Origin: Climacium dendroides
Taxonomy: Eukaryota > Streptophyta > Bryopsida > Hypnales > Climaciaceae
DNA: 64,000 bases
Assembly (NCBI GenBank): GCA_950106755.1
Contig: OX467092.1
Coordinates: 2,542,001-2,606,000 of the forward strand
Direction of reading: 5' to 3'
Shown here: positions 1-13,511 of the stretch, one piece after another
Layout of the letters: the number at the start of each line of letters is the position of its first letter
Numbering within the stretch: position 1 is the first letter of the stretch
Made by a program: the position numbers and the translations under genes
Notes under the pieces: model-generated
Database searches by the model: none
What the model saw: only the letters and a program-made list of their open reading frames with translations
Told to the model about the DNA's origin: nothing

Positions 1-608
1 TCAGAGCTCTTGGAGCTACTCTCCGAATCAGAGATCCTCTTTCGATTCTTCGATCTTCGATCACGCTTCTTTTTCTTCCCCTTGTCTCTCTTATCACTCC
101 TTCTCAAAGACTTTTTAAGAGACTGCGCCAAATTCTCATAATTGGTGGCAGCATCAATGGCCTCCCAGAGTGTTCTTGGTCTAGCCTGCCGGATTAGGAA
201 TCCCATGGATTCCGGTAGTCCAGCCACATACCACTCTACCTACAAACTAGGAGCAATTTCCGTAGTTAGCTTTTGGATTAGAGCCTTTACCCAATGTCCA
301 TACTTCCGTACAGATTCGGATGACCTTATTGTCATCGTACTTAGCCTCCCTAGGGCTCTGGCTTCTTCCACCGTTTTTCGAAATGCTTGAAGAAATTCCG
401 TTCGAAGCTGGTCCCAATTATTTCGGATAGGGTCCGGAATATCTTGGTACCATTGCTGCGCCTCTCCTTTCAACAAATCTTGAAAAATACGTCATTTGGC
501 CGCTTTGTTGTCCTGATTTGTCACTGCGGTTGCTTCGAACTCGCACATCCACTCATCCGCGTCTTGATCTCCGTCCCCTTTAAAGCGTTTATACTTTAGG
601 CGAGCCAT
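1..608 (-). pseudogene. Ty3/gypsy gag (5' part), broken, runs off left edge
   Basis: This is the N-terminal part of a retrotransposon Gag, the structural protein that packages element RNA. The start is the ATG at 608 (reads MARLKYKRFKGDG). A Retrotrans_gag-type core follows, with the motifs LLKGEAQQWYQDI, WDQLRTEFLQAFRK and VEWYVAGLPE and then a very basic tail rich in KKKKR and RRSKNRKR. The frame is open from 608 to 1 except for TGA near 504-506 (after NKAAK) and TAG at 237-239 (after IAPSL). In related Gags the first position is commonly W or R and the second commonly Q, so both look like single transitions. No frameshift is seen. It lies downstream of the primer-binding site at 1334-1351 and belongs to element A, whose protease and pol genes would lie left of the window. 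The family call is confident; the element is probably dead. Confidence 0.88.
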
Positions 609-660
609 ATAGCACTCCCTTTCCTAGAACGGATTTTCTTCTCCTTCCGGTTTTAGATTT

Positions 661-1025
661 CACTATAACAAAACATGGTAAAAAAAAACTGCGCAGGAAC
701 TTCCAAAGTGGTTTTTTTTGACACGTTTTTGTGCGCAGTTTTCTTTGCGCGTTGCGCGTAGTAGACAGCCAAGTTTATCAGCATTTTCCCACTGCAAATT
801 TTGGAATTTCGGGGCGTGTAATATACCATTGGAAAGTTATTTAAAAGACCTTTCCAATGGTATATTACACGCCCCAAAATTCCAAAAATTTCAGTGGGAA
901 ATTGCTGCCAAAGTTGGCTGTCCACTACGTGCAACGCGCAAAGAAAACTGCGCACAAAAACGTGTCACAAAAAACCACTTTGGAAGTTCCTGCGTGGTTT
1001 TTTTTTACCATGTTTTGTTATAGTG
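661..1025. mobile_element. 365-bp fold-back MITE, CACTA-like ends
   Basis: This is a nearly perfect inverted repeat centred near 843. It begins CACTATAACAAAACATGG and ends with the reverse complement. Arms are about 175 bp, differ at few positions, and contain paired C/T runs. The flanks are TTT on both sides (658-660 and 1026-1028), a 3-bp target duplication as expected for CACTA-type elements. It has no coding capacity. It sits between the primer-binding site and gag start of element A, so it inserted after that element was in place. Confidence 0.85.
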
Positions 1026-1333
1026 TTTGGCTCCGAATTTGGAGGTGTAAGAGCAGACCTAGGATCCGCTTCGTCAAGTCTCCCCACCAACACCAGATTA
1101 TCCTCACGATCCGTCGTTTCTTGATCACTAAGATCCGGTCACGATGATTCCTCGGCTTGCTGGTTCTTCCTTATTCGCTCTGACTTCCTTCCCAACATTG
1201 TTGCCTTTTTCATTAGTTAGGATTCCGGTTTCTGCAATAATTCATTCTCCGGTTCCCAGAAAATCAACAAAGGGGATAATAATTACTAACTTCGCTTTAT
1301 TTCCAGTTCGAAGTAACACTAACAGCTTTAGAG

Positions 1334-1351
1334 TCCCCAACAGCGGCACCA
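1334..1351 (-). other. Retrotransposon primer-binding site (tRNA-Asp-like)
   Basis: The minus strand reads TGGTGCCGCTGTTGGGGA. This resembles the primer-binding sites of many plant Ty3/gypsy elements that match the 3' end of tRNA-Asp. It lies about 16 bp after the inferred LTR end (near 1369) and upstream of gag (608 leftwards), which is the correct order for a minus-strand element. It identifies 1369-19602 as a 5' LTR. Confidence 0.75.
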
Positions 1352-4300
1352 GATTTTTTTGCCGTATTGCAGCACAAGGTAAGTGAAATTCCCTATTATA
1401 CTCACAAAAACCTCTTTAAAGCATAACAAAGTGACTCTAAAGATCAAACCCAAAAGACTCTGCAAAGCATTTCGTGTTACTAGGTGGTTTAAGGGAAATG
1501 TGCAATTCAAATACTCTTCTATATCACTCTTAACCCTTTTCCCCCGTACGATCCTCACCGACTACAACGACCTTACTATCTTCTGAAATCCGTGCAAAAC
1601 TAAGGTGGCTACAAATGTGTCCGCCCGTACCAGCACAATCTAGAGCTCTTCCGTTTACTTCTTCAAATGGCGAGACCTCTCAAGTGTTCGGAGGCTAACC
1701 CAGACATCCCATCTAGTAGCTCTAGCATAGTTGGAGAATCCTCTCTCTTATTATCTAGCCTAGCATTGGCTATCTCACCCGGAATAATGAACTCTAAACC
1801 TACTGAGGTGTCTTGATTCACTTCTAACACTTACAACTTGTCCACATACACATGCAATCACAAGGAGACGCTAAGGGGAGAAGCTCCTCTCACAATCTGC
1901 TCATCTATACTCAATCTCTCCTTCCCTTATTCGGCCAATCTTTGGGAAGACAAAGAAAACAATAGAAAATATACAAGAGACAACTTATGCAAGAAGGAAA
2001 AAACTCCCAATAACTTGCAGACACACTCAATTCTCAAATACAAACACAAAGCACTGAGAGTGTGCCAAGTACGTTGGTGCTCCCAGGTGCAAATGATAGT
2101 CCAAACCCTAAAGCAGTCTCTTTTGTACCCTGAAAACCTAATCATTACTTTTTTTCGATTTTTCAGACGTAGATCTTGAATTTGTTCCTCCAGTTATGGG
2201 ACTAGACCGGATTCGTTTCCGATATCCGTTCCGCTCCATATTCCAGTTCATTCAGAACTTACTGTCATAGTCTTCCTAACTCTTAACTTTTCCTTCCTTT
2301 TTGTATCAATCCGGGTATACTTAATCCGGATTCCGTGTTTCACAACACGATAGAGAGAAAAATCGAAAAATTAGGTTGCGACAAGGTGACGAGTGTCCGG
2401 ATCCACCGTCCGGATGTTTACTATGTCCAAAAACACACACTCTCTCCTTCTCTCTCTCTCAACCTCTAATACTAATGCTAAATTAACTCTTCAGGGATCG
2501 GAAGTATCCGTCACCTCATAGATCCGGAATACTTACTAGACCAGATCACGCAGGGATGGTCAAGGACTACAACGACATTCTAGCATTACCCTGACACTGA
2601 GCCTCCCGTCAACCGAGTGGATATCCTCGTACTCTCTTGGGCGTTGCACCGGGCTTTGACTCCGTCTATGGGAAATTCCGGATGCCGGAATTCGAATACG
2701 TCTTGCAAACTCCCGTACATAGAAGTTGCTAGCAACCTCTCAGATACCTTTATACCTAAGGCCGTATCCTACCCTCAAGCTATACTGGCATCCAGGCGGT
2801 AGTACACTAACACTACTGTCAGAACAATCCGGCCGATCTCTCCATCAAGCTAGTGACGTCCGGAAACCACTCACAAAGTCGACTCTTGCTACTCAAGGTA
2901 AGTTCTCAGCATCCGGAAAAAGCACGAATGGACCCACACTCCCCACAAGCATATACCGAATACAAAAAGTAAGAGAATGGAAAACCTCCAAATACTTGAA
3001 TTAGGCTCAAAAAGATACAAGCTGAAAATAATGGGATGGATGTGAATGACTACAAAGGTCCATCAAAACCTAACTTATACAAAAACTAACATCATCCTAA
3101 AAATCCCACAAAGCATTCCTACTGGTCCTTTAGATTTCCGGTAATCTAGTAGATCCTATTTTTTTGGCTTTGACGGCCGAACTCCAGTACTTTTACAAAA
3201 CTACCCACTATTCCTCTACATCCTTATCCGTGGGAGGAGTAAGGTCTTTCAACGAGTTGAGGTTAATCTGCTTCCGGCTACTCCCTGGAGAAAACAAATC
3301 AAAGCCCCTTGCTTTCCATCTTGGGATTTCCACGATATTGGTGTCCCTGTCTACACTCTGGGTTCCGATTATCAGAACTTCTGGACTTCCTCGAGAATCC
3401 TTCTGGGTCTGTTTGTGACGGGGAGAAGACTTTACCGACCGGACCCCTCGAGTCTCTGGAGGAGTATCCGTAAGGTCAATGATTGGGGTCACTGGAAGGA
3501 GGTCCTCACTACCTTTGGGTACCCCGACACCCCAATCCATTCCTTCTGATCTCCCCAGCGAGGGTGAAAGTTCCGGAACAGACAGTACCATCGGTAACGC
3601 TCCTATAACAACAACTTCCAGAACATCACCTTCCAGAACATCACCTTCCGGAACCGTTAAGGTTTGTGAGGAAGAAGGAGGAGGAGTTACCGGATCTGAC
3701 TCTGTAGGGGCCAGATACTCCATCATATCCCGCATCTCGCCTGCTCTAGTACACTTGACAATGGGCACCCGGCTCGAGCTGGCGGCTGCGTTGAAGTTAG
3801 CCTCGAATTGCCAGGCTTTGTTGATGTAGTCCGCCGACACCTCCAACGAACTCCGGAGCCGAACCACACCCTGGCTCAGTGTCGCTATCTACCAGCGGTG
3901 GTCCTCTCCCATGACTCTAGCTGTCTCTTGGGCGGTGCGTAGATCACTCTCCAATCTGACGCACTTGGATTCCGACTCTTGGACTCGATCCAGCAAGGTC
4001 CGTTTCTCCACTCGTAAAGCACCCAACTCTGTCACCAACCGCTTTTGCTCCTCTATTAAAAGGGCGTTTTGTTTCTCCGCCACCACCAACGCGTCCGTCC
4101 TCCGGAAGATGGCGTTCCGGTTGGTCAGTGCCATCTTCTGGCACACCTGCTTGAGGGTCTCCTCATATTTGTAAAGAACCTTCATGAGATCGTTCGCCCG
4201 CTATACGATGTGTTGGGCCATTTCCGCAATATCTTCCATCGACGATCCCCCTAATTGGAGTTCGGTTCTATCTCCCTCCTCTACCTCCGTAAGTCTGGTC

Positions 4301-4399
4301 CGAGAGGGTCCGGCCTCGGTCTGAGCGGGACCAACTTGCGGTTGCACCGGTCCAACCTCTTGTGGCACTATAAGAAACCCCTGTTTTTTACTGCGTTAC

Positions 4400-4620
4400 G
4401 CTGTGACATCCCCGTTATTTTTGACGTCACTACGTTTTTGGACGAACGCGCAGATCAAGGACAATTTTTTGTGACGTCATCTGAAACGTCATAATAGACG
4501 TCACGAAATATAGGGATGTCACTTTGAACGGACGTGTTTTTCACTATGTCAGAAAAAATAAAGGACATTTTAGATGACGTCCAAAAAAACACGAATCGGC
4601 CACGTCAGCCACTAGTGCGT
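4400..4620. repeat. Left subterminal GACGTC/ACGT repeat region of the CACTA element
   Basis: About 220 bp next to the left terminus are crowded with ACGTC, GACGTC and GTGACATC variants (for example near 4429, 4474, 4497 and 4576) in both orientations. In En/Spm elements the TNPA protein binds short repeats in the subterminal regions. The position and density suggest that these are the equivalent sites here. The binding role is inference. Confidence 0.6.
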
Positions 4621-7600
4621 CTTTCACTACGGGCAGGTGCACTGCTGTCACTGACAGGGCAGGGGGGGTGCTGCCCTACAGGGTAAACACCTGATCAGTA
4701 TAGGAAAGAGCTCCAGGCTGTAAAATTCAGGCTTTCTGGGAGGATGTGAAGTCATGGGTACGAGGTAGGATGAAAGTGACATAGACACATGTAATGACTC
4801 CACAAATGTGTTTTGGTGTTACAAGTCTAGGGTATGCCAAAATTAAAAGGATGTACAGAATGAAATATTTTAGGTCCTAAAACATGAAAGATGGGAAATA
4901 AAAATGGAGACTCATTGGGATAACCTTATCATAGAGGTGAAGTTACGCAATATTATTTGGAGATGGGTTTTGAGAACAGAAAATGGGGATTACTTGGGAG
5001 TGTTGGGATCAATGTGACATTATTCCATTGGCTTTGTAATTGCAAATTAGGCCCCATAAAATGGAGAGTGACTTGTAGTCCCCATAGTGAATTCCTTCCA
5101 ATATTTTTTGGATTTACGGAGTTGGGATAAAATTAAATGGGGAGAAAATTAAATGGGGAGAATATAGGGGTGTTTTGTTCAAATTCATTCCATTGGGATG
5201 GGGCTTGGGGGTCCCCCCCAATATGGGGGAAATGGTAGTACGGGGAGTGCGAAGAAGTGCTTTCCATTGGGGATTCGTGGATGGCCCAAACAATTTGGGA
5301 GTAATTTGAAGTCCCCACAGTGAATTCTTCCCAGTGCTTTTTGGATTTAGGGAGTTGGGAAAAAATTTAGATGGAAAGAACATGGGGGGGTTATGGTCAA
5401 GTTCATTCCATTGCGTTCGGGCTCGGGGGTTCTCTCCAAAAAATTGGGGTGAAAGCACATTACACCCCCCTACAAAGTACGTCAAAAAAGTACTTTTTCA
5501 AGATGTATTTATATTAATAACGTACTTTTTCTTAGATAAAATAAACATTATTTTCACTTCTCAATTGATCCAATTGGTAGGTATCTATGTAGAGAAGCTG
5601 TTCTACCACATTCTAATCCAATTTAGTGTTTCATCCATCCTCTACAAAGTACTTTACCAACAATAAAAGTGTGTTAGGTTTGCAAAATAATTACAAATGA
5701 CTTTGTACAGGCCAAATGAATGATACAAAAAGCACATTAGTTTGTACAAAGATAGAATTTATATACTATGCAAGGGCTTCTTGGTGATAGTAGAACTATA
5801 ATTACAATATCTATTGGAATGTGGAAGTCATATGGGCATTATCTTTTGCGGAGGAAAAAGACACAAAAAATAATATTTACATTCAATTTTTTATGAGTAA
5901 AGCACTACATTCACATACTGTAGCATGACTACTGCTTAAATCTCCAAAATTTTGAATATTTGTTTGACTTTTTTCCTTGCTTCTATTCGTGAAGAATTAC
6001 TTATGGTACTTCAGGGTAGTTTTAAACTTTCAACTTCATCTCCACTCTTTGTTTTCAAATTTTAAAACACAAGTTCTTGAACACTACTAAAGAGATTTCT
6101 GAAGGCAAGGGAGGGGCATTTCAAGGTTGTTCAATTTCCCTTTGTTGCCTAAGAATTTCGAATTAGGCACTACTGTCAAATAATTTTAATTACTTTTTTA
6201 TAATTGAAAATTTTAAATTTTTTTTAAAAATTACAATTTTTTTAAAAAAAAATTATGAATTAATATTATGTACTGTGGCATGGTTTGCATTAAATGCTAA
6301 TGTGGCGAATTCCCACAATCTAGGAACTTCAAGGAACTTCTGGGTTTTTTTTGGCTTCGTTTATCTTTTAATGTATTGTACAGTTAAAATATTTGACTTT
6401 GAATATTAATCTTAATCTGAAATTTGGGTACTACAGAGTTATGAACTTTAAATCTTTATGTTGGAAAATGGAGTTGAGAATCTAAGGGAAAAAATTCCCA
6501 CGTGGCACTTCATTCTCATTTTCAAAAAATTCATAAATAGGAGAAACATCAAGATACAAGGCAAATTTACATTATTAATACCTCCAGGATAGCTTTCAAT
6601 TGCACTAATCCCAATAGTGAGATTATTGTAGGAAGTAGAATTTGCATATAAGTTTTCTAAGGTTCGAAGTGACATGAAAAACTAGAAATTGTGTTAACAC
6701 ACTAAAATGCACTTCCAATAAACTCAAGTTCAAATGAAGATGTTCATTAAGAAACTATTGTCTATATGTATGTTACTTTGTAATGGCAAGAATGTACGAG
6801 CATCCATTTAAAGTTTCCTTAAGTTCTAATGGTACTTCCACCAAGGTACTTTATATACTTCAAGTACTTCATGTCCACTTGAAAGTACTCCTAATTTTTG
6901 ACGAATGTGTATTCAGTGTTGTGTGCTGTCACCCCATAGTGCATTCCTTCCATTGCTTTTCAGATTTAGGGAGTTGGGAGGAAAATTAAATGGGGACAAC
7001 ATGGGGGGGTTCCGGCCAAGTTCATTCCATTGGCTTCTAGGTGGGGAGATCTCTGCCTACAGAAAAATACAGAGCACATTATGTACTCAGCCCAATCTGA
7101 TTCATTACTATTTTCCACTCTTAGAATATGGTAGAACACAATAATTACAAGTACAACTCCTCTCACTACTACGGAACATGGGGTGTGACATTCCATTCTA
7201 TACAAGACATTGATAATCCTTCTATTCAATGCATAGACGACTTCTTCCATTGCATCACCATGCTCCACTAAACAATCTTCCTAAAATCTATGAGAAGGTC
7301 TTGGGCTAGCACATGCAAGTACCTAGACCTGGCTCTGGGGTGAAGGCAACAGCAAATATGGTGTTTGAGACATTCTCCATGCAACTTTCACCTCAGAACT
7401 CCATGGGAAGGAAACAAAAAACTTTTTTACTGTAGTGAAAAGAACATTCAGAATGGAAGGTGCCCCAATTTGAGCGAGCATGCCTGCGACCTTGGTTTAA
7501 ATGTGTCCATTGGAATGTTATATCCAACGTCCTTTTCAACAAGCGTGTTAGAATGGGCGTCCTCCTTGACATCCATTCGCACATCATGTGCAATGTCAAC

Positions 7601-7700
7601 ATCGACAATGAGTGTGTAGCGGCCGTTTCATAACAGATTAGCCTCCATTTGCCTACTGCCGTCCATCTCTCTCCTACTCACTTCAAAACCGCATCCACGG
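4621..7700. repeat. Non-coding 3' arm of the CACTA element with three ~160-bp internal repeats
   Basis: No coding sequence is recognisable here. Three diverged copies of one unit lie at about 5066-5226, 5305-5465 and 6925-7065. Each has GTCCCCAYAGTGMATTC, then GGATTTAGGGAGTTGGGA, then TTCATTCCATTG followed by a G-rich stretch. Between them (5480-6900) the sequence is AT-rich with poly-A/T runs and no gene. This arm follows the 3' end of the tnp2 gene. Confidence 0.55.
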
Positions 7701-10700
7701 TCAAATGTATGTGCCACCATCTTCAGCCGGTTGCCTCTGAGGCTCCACGTCCACCAACTGAGGTTGCAAACCGGGGAAGTCTGTGTCACTGCCAACATTA
7801 ATTATGGTAGGCATAGGTTGGTTCACCTGTAGCTACCCACGTCTTCCTCGGACATCTGTGCGACACACAATTTTCCAACCTTGCCTGTGCGGATCATCGG
7901 AGAAGAATACTTGTTGACAATGCAATGGGAAAGCAAAAGAGTCAGCGTGGACTCTGCCATCCATGCGAGTGAAGTTTGCTCTTGTAAACCCATATTGGTC
8001 TTTGCGGATGTTTGCATATCGAGCATCTTCGTTTGATCGAACCCAATCGCACACCAGCACTGTCGTGCAATGATTCCGGTAGTCCAACTCCAATATCTCC
8101 TGAATATACCCCACGCACTCATTGGTTCTCTCTATGGGTCGCCCATTGTGAAGCCTCCAACGCAGTTGCTCAGTGAATGAGGCCACAATTGCAGAGTCGC
8201 ATGTGACACAGCCCCTCTCTGCACTACGAACACGGAAGTGCATGCCAAACGCATACATTTGGCGATGTGAGACTGCATACCGCTCTGGAGGTTGCCCGTA
8301 CTCTACAACATCGGGGTCAACATGTTCACCGGCATGTCACAGACTCTGAACTCTTTCACTCAGCCACAATGCAAACGGAGGCAAATCGGAGAGCTCGCTG
8401 GGATACCGCACTGGCACTAACGGATGTTGACGACGAAATTGTCTTCGAAAGGCCTCCCTTTCTTCCCAGATGTGGCCTCTTGCTAACACATACTCCCTAC
8501 AAGGCATTCAGATCATGCATTGTTAGACGACGCTTACAGTGCCAAGGCACAGTGAAGAAGCATTGTGAAGGTACCATATGTCCAATTCGACGTGGACTGC
8601 AAGTTTTATGCATTGACAGAGATGTTCACTGTGACGTCCACACGAACACGTATATAGCTGAAACGTTATAATAAATGTTTATCAAGACATGATCTCTGAC
8701 ATTGTGCACATTACCGTCCAGGTCCCTAGACAACAGAAGTACAAATATGATCTCATAGTAAACTCCAGGGAAACAATGTCAAGAAGGTTGAAAAGAGCAC
8801 TCACTCCTGCCATGGTTCTAAGCACGCTGCGTTGTCTAGGATGAAGGCATGCACGTTGTTGCGAAACTCATTGGACATTTTCCGCTTTTGCATCTTCTTG
8901 CTTGAAATAATTTCATCAATCATGATGGGTTCCTCGGTAGCATCCCACACCCGTTGCGTTGTTGCTCCATACTGCTGCATGTACTCTATGCAGAATCCTA
9001 ACGTCTCATCCATTCGATAGCCTTCAGCAATGCTACCCTCGGGTGTGCATACGTCCGCACATAGTCTTTGAGTGTTTTCATATATCGCTCAATTGGGTAC
9101 ATCCACCGGCAATGCACAGGACCGCAAGTGAAAAGTTGCTCTACTAGATGCACAGGCAAATGAGACATGATGTTCAAGAACGTTGTCGGAAACTCCTTCT
9201 CAATCTCGCATGTCGCCATGACAACATCGCGCATCATGTCTTCCTTGTCATCAGGTCGCACCTCCTTTGCACATAGCCTTTGGAAAACCCTGCTCATTTT
9301 AATAATAGCTAGGCGGACCCTCTCATCTAATATGTTCTGAACCGCAATGGGAAGAATCTGCAAAACATGTGGACGCACACAAACAAAGTTATTGAATTGT
9401 TGGATATTGTCGACATTGACATGTACACCAAGAAAGGAGTGTAGGTGGTTCCCTCACTTGTTGCATGAGGACATGATAATCATGTGTCTTCATATATTGC
9501 AGCTTCCCATCCTCTAAGCGCTTGTAAATACTACCCACATAGTTTGTAGGGGTCCGAATGTTTGAGACAATGGCTACAAATTCTTTGCGCTCATTTGGTG
9601 TGAGTATGAAAGGTGCACGTGGCATGTAGTATTGATCATTTTGCCGTCGTGGAGGTTGTAGCCATATCTCTTCTCGAATGCCCAATTCCTCTGCATCTAC
9701 TCTACTTCCAGCATTGTCCTTCATGCCCAACAAAGTTTTGACTATGTTTTCACACATATTTTTTTCGCAATGCATGACATCCAAGATGTGAGGCTCCAAC
9801 AAATGCTGCCACAAGCAAAAAAAAAATTGGGAATTAAAGAAAAGAAAGCAGAGTTCCAAAACATGTGTACCACTACTGTCAAGCATGTACTGTTCAAGTG
9901 CTGACGTGCTCTTCACTTCTCAAAACAGAGTGTTGTTCATCGAAGGTAGTGACAACTACGTTACTTCCAATGTCTGATATAACGTCAACCATAATGTCCC
10001 AATAGACGTCAGGAATAACAACTGGGACATACAGATGGTTAGAAACCCACTGACCTTCCAATATGGCAACTGGGACAGAGGACACAGGTGCTTCACCCCA
10101 GTGACATGAACTGGGTCATCAGGCCCATTTTCTCTGCCTCCTAGATCCAAGTACGATTGCCGCCACGCTGCGTATGCGATGGTTTCCTCGGTGGTTTATT
10201 TCCGAGGCCTATCACGAGGCTCCGTTCGACCATTAAACCTCAAATTGCATCGGTAAGGGTGATGCCGCAGTAAATAACGACGAACACCACCATACACAAT
10301 CTTTGAGCCCTTTGTTTGCCTGTTAGGAAGAACGTCTCCCAGTTTAGCCATCCTTGCATTAGTGTCTTTTCCACAACAAGGACAACCCTTGTATCCCTTA
10401 CAGCACAAGCCGGATATGAGGCCCAAGGCCGGAAAATCAGAGATCGTCCACATCAAGACAGCGCGTAAGGTGAAACTGCGACTCCCTTGTACTTGGGAGA
10501 AATCAAGGGCTGGAACACCTTGCCATAATTCTCCGAGCTCCTTCAGCAATGGACAGATGAAGACACCAACGTCTTTAGATGTAGGTGAGTGCTTTCCCGA
10601 AATTAGTATGGATAGTGAAATGAAAATTTTTTTGGTCACTAACCAAGGCTCAAAGTTGTATATTAGAATTAGCACTGGCCAAGTCGACCAATTACTATTG

Positions 10701-11851
10701 TTCAACTTGAATGGATTCACACCATCTAAAGCTAGAGCCAGCCGCATGTTCCGGACCTCAGAGTTGAAGGTGCCGAACGCGACGTCTGTATCGATGTGCT
10801 TCCAGGCAGGACTATCGACAACGGAATGCATGATCCCGTCATCACTAACATGCTTGAGGTAGCCAGTCAACATCCGAGCTATCTCTGGTGAGCGCCACAT
10901 TCGTTTGAGTCGAGGAATGAGTAGAAAGTGCCGAATGACCTTGGAGGGAATGTTATTTGAGCCATCCATCCACCGGGAGCTACTACAATGGGGACAAATC
11001 TCCAATGATGCATATTCATCTTCAAAAAGGATACAACCATTTGGACACCCATGCACGTTGTTGTAATGCAAGCCTAATTTTCTAATGGTCTTTCGTGCTT
11101 CGTAATGGGATCCTGGCAACTTATTACCTCTTGGGAGTAAGTCCACAGACAAATACCGGAACAACTCATCACTAAACCTATTGCTCACCCGAAACACCGT
11201 ACACATGTTCATAATTATGATGGTGGCTGAGACAACACTTGTCCCTGATCCATTGTACAACGGGGTAGTAGCTTGTCTGTAAAGGTCCTCCAATCCGTCC
11301 ACACTATCACCACCAACGTCATCGTTTTCGGGAAACTCCACACTACCTTCAGCCTCTCCGTGTAGTGCGTCTCCTCTGTCCAATGCCTCAAGGACCTGCC
11401 GGTGGACTTCGTGATATGCATCTAAAGGGATGTGGGGCTCCGAATCAGCTGGCCCTGCATTTTCAGGCTATGCGACGTTGTGGTTGATGTCAGGCTCAAT
11501 GTCAGAGGGAGCATTGTCAATGACATCATCATCATAAGCAATGTCCTCTACCCACATTCCCCGCCGTGGATAGCCCTCGGGGGGGTCTCCACCCAGTACG
11601 GATTTTGTGAGAAATGGATCCCGACCAACCTCTCCGTGGTGCCGGCGAATAACCTGAATGGTTTTTTGTAAACCGCCCTTGCAATCCCTGCAGGGACACC
11701 TGAATGATCGAATGTTTTCCTCTGTGGCGACTCTCAACTCAGTGTGCAAAATCAAGTCACCAAGTGGAATATGGCGTAACGTGCGTCCGTCTTCTAAAAT
11801 ACGGATAGTTGCACCTTGTCGGCGGGTTTGGGAATTGAGACACCACGCCAT
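7701..11851 (-). pseudogene. tnp2-type CACTA transposase, four exons, disabled
   Basis: This is the transposase that cuts and joins CACTA element ends. Exons read from the sequence: 11851-10055, 9805-9458, 9357-8805 and 8496-7701, all with GT-AG introns. Exon 1 has a CPCRDC motif with RRHHGEVGRDPF, then the Tnp2 signatures NVHGCPNGCILFEDEY and CPHCSSSRW. The exon 1/2 junction forms LPYWK-HLLEPHILDVMH, a family hallmark. Exon 3 has HLPVHLVEQLF and CRWMYPIERYMKTLK. Exon 4 has a DUF4216-like end (ELDYRNHCTTVLVCDW, GFTRANFTR, QQVFFSDDP). In-frame stops are TAG 11468, TAA 10196, TGA 8337 and TAG 7833. A one-base shift near 9041-9046 separates the frame before PEGSIAEGY. The 3' end at TGA 7701 is inferred from frame continuity. 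A pseudogene as sequenced, though domain content is nearly complete. Confidence 0.9.
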
Positions 11852-13511
11852 CTACGAAGTGAATACAAGGTCGCAACCAAGTGTTAAAGAGTGTTTAGGT
11901 TCAGAATGATACAAATGTGACTGTGACATACAACGCACATTGCTTCCATGGCCAAGTTCCGTCATTGCAGAACAACCTCGATCTTCAAATCACAACTAAA
12001 GACGTGCGTTAAGATTCCTTCACAATTAGCATGCCTTTCTCAATGCAAGCATTACTGGAAATGAGTTCATTGTTTTACTTCTAGGCCCATACTATGTCAT
12101 CCAAGGATCGAAATGTAAATTTCCATTGATGGCACTTCGAGCCCTGTATTGACTGTCAAAGAGGATGTCAAAAGTGACGTCAACAATGACGTCAACTTGA
12201 GTTTGTATAAACACAAACTACAGATGCCTCATCCGAAGTCCTCACAGAGCATGTTGTAAGTGATAGCATTGTGCACAAGAAGACATATTCTTCAACACGA
12301 AAATGACAGGCTGGATGTCCATTGTGACATCATCGACAACAGGAGTCCGTACGACCAGAGTCCAAGCTTAGGACTTTCCCCACGTGTTTAAGGGCTGGCC
12401 TACAATGACAGAGGTGACCACATTGCCCATGACTACTATCTTCTATGTCTCATGAGTTGAGGGCGCACTACCTTATACCATAGAGTGTACACGTTCCTCA
12501 CCAATATGGCCGTATACTGTGAAGTGCCACTGCGTCGTAGGGTGGTACGCTTTGCGGAGCCTTGCCAGGAGGCGTCTGTCGTCCCGGCGGAAGACTTTGA
12601 GGCGGCTTCGTTGCTCACTAGTCTTGTTTGTGGGCATATATATACCAATCTAGAAGGTCAGTCTTTGAAGACTCCACGAAGAAGTACTACTAGAGGAATC
12701 CTTCGACGCAGCTCTCGCCACACCGTCCAGGATGCTCTCCCACTTCAAACATTGCCTCCAAGGCATGAGGGCATTCCAAAGGAAGGTGCCGTCCAGCAAG
12801 TACTTTCCAATGTACACAACTTCTTTCACGAAACGATGAAATATCGTGTAATTGGAATAATGGCGAGCCTCGCAGGTCGCATTAGGGTTTGTAGGGAGGA
12901 CTGCCGCTCCCGCTCCGCGCGGAGTTAGGGTTTCCTGCACGGGCTTCCGGTGGCGCGGTCGCGACTGAGGCTTGCGCCGTGACGGCCATAGGGGCTCGTA
13001 GGGGGCTCGTAGGGGGGCCACCTCAGCTGTACGCGGGGGCGGGCCTTCAATTCCACAGCACACTCACTTCCGCCACGCTACGTTGCTTTAAACGCGCAGC
13101 CTTGCACAACCCTGAAATTTCAGCGTTTGTGTAATCCTTCAATTGCGTTCGTCTTTGGAGCCAGCCTTGCTAATGTGAGAGAGGTGAGGTAGGTGCTCCC
13201 CAATCGGCATCGATTTTGTAGTTTGAAATTTTCATTTTTGTGTCAATTTGGCAAGGGCGGCGTTCTTACATGCAGTTGCAAGGGGCGCAGCTCTCCACCG
13301 ATCTGGAGCAACAAGGGTTCCAATCTTCCGCCACAGCTTCATTGGAGGCTAGAACACGCCTTACACCAAGTCGATTACGTGCAGGTTTTCAGATTGCCAG
13401 GATGCCTCCCCAATGTGTGACCTTTGTTGTGGACGCTCATGTGCGCGTTTGTGTGTGAGGAGGGTACAGAACGGTGAGTTCTACGTGTAGTGGAGAGGGG
13501 CAAGTGCGGAA
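11852..13511. promoter_or_regulatory. Divergent promoter region between the two CACTA genes
   Basis: This is the 1.66-kb space between the starts of the minus-strand tnp2 gene and the plus-strand TNPA-like gene, and must hold both promoters or 5' exons. The left part carries GTGACGTCAACAATGACGTC near 12174-12194. The part from about 12880 to 13070 is GC-rich with repeated GGGGCTCGTAGGG. Minus-strand 12650-13063 has an open frame with the readable stretch FVKEVVYIGKYLLDGTFL, which might be an exon but matches nothing I recognise. No clear TATA box was chosen. Confidence 0.4.

Noticed and set aside
718..1147. Several open frames of about 75-100 codons on both strands
   Set aside because: They lie in the arms of the 365-bp palindrome and mirror each other; an inverted repeat creates matching open frames without coding meaning.
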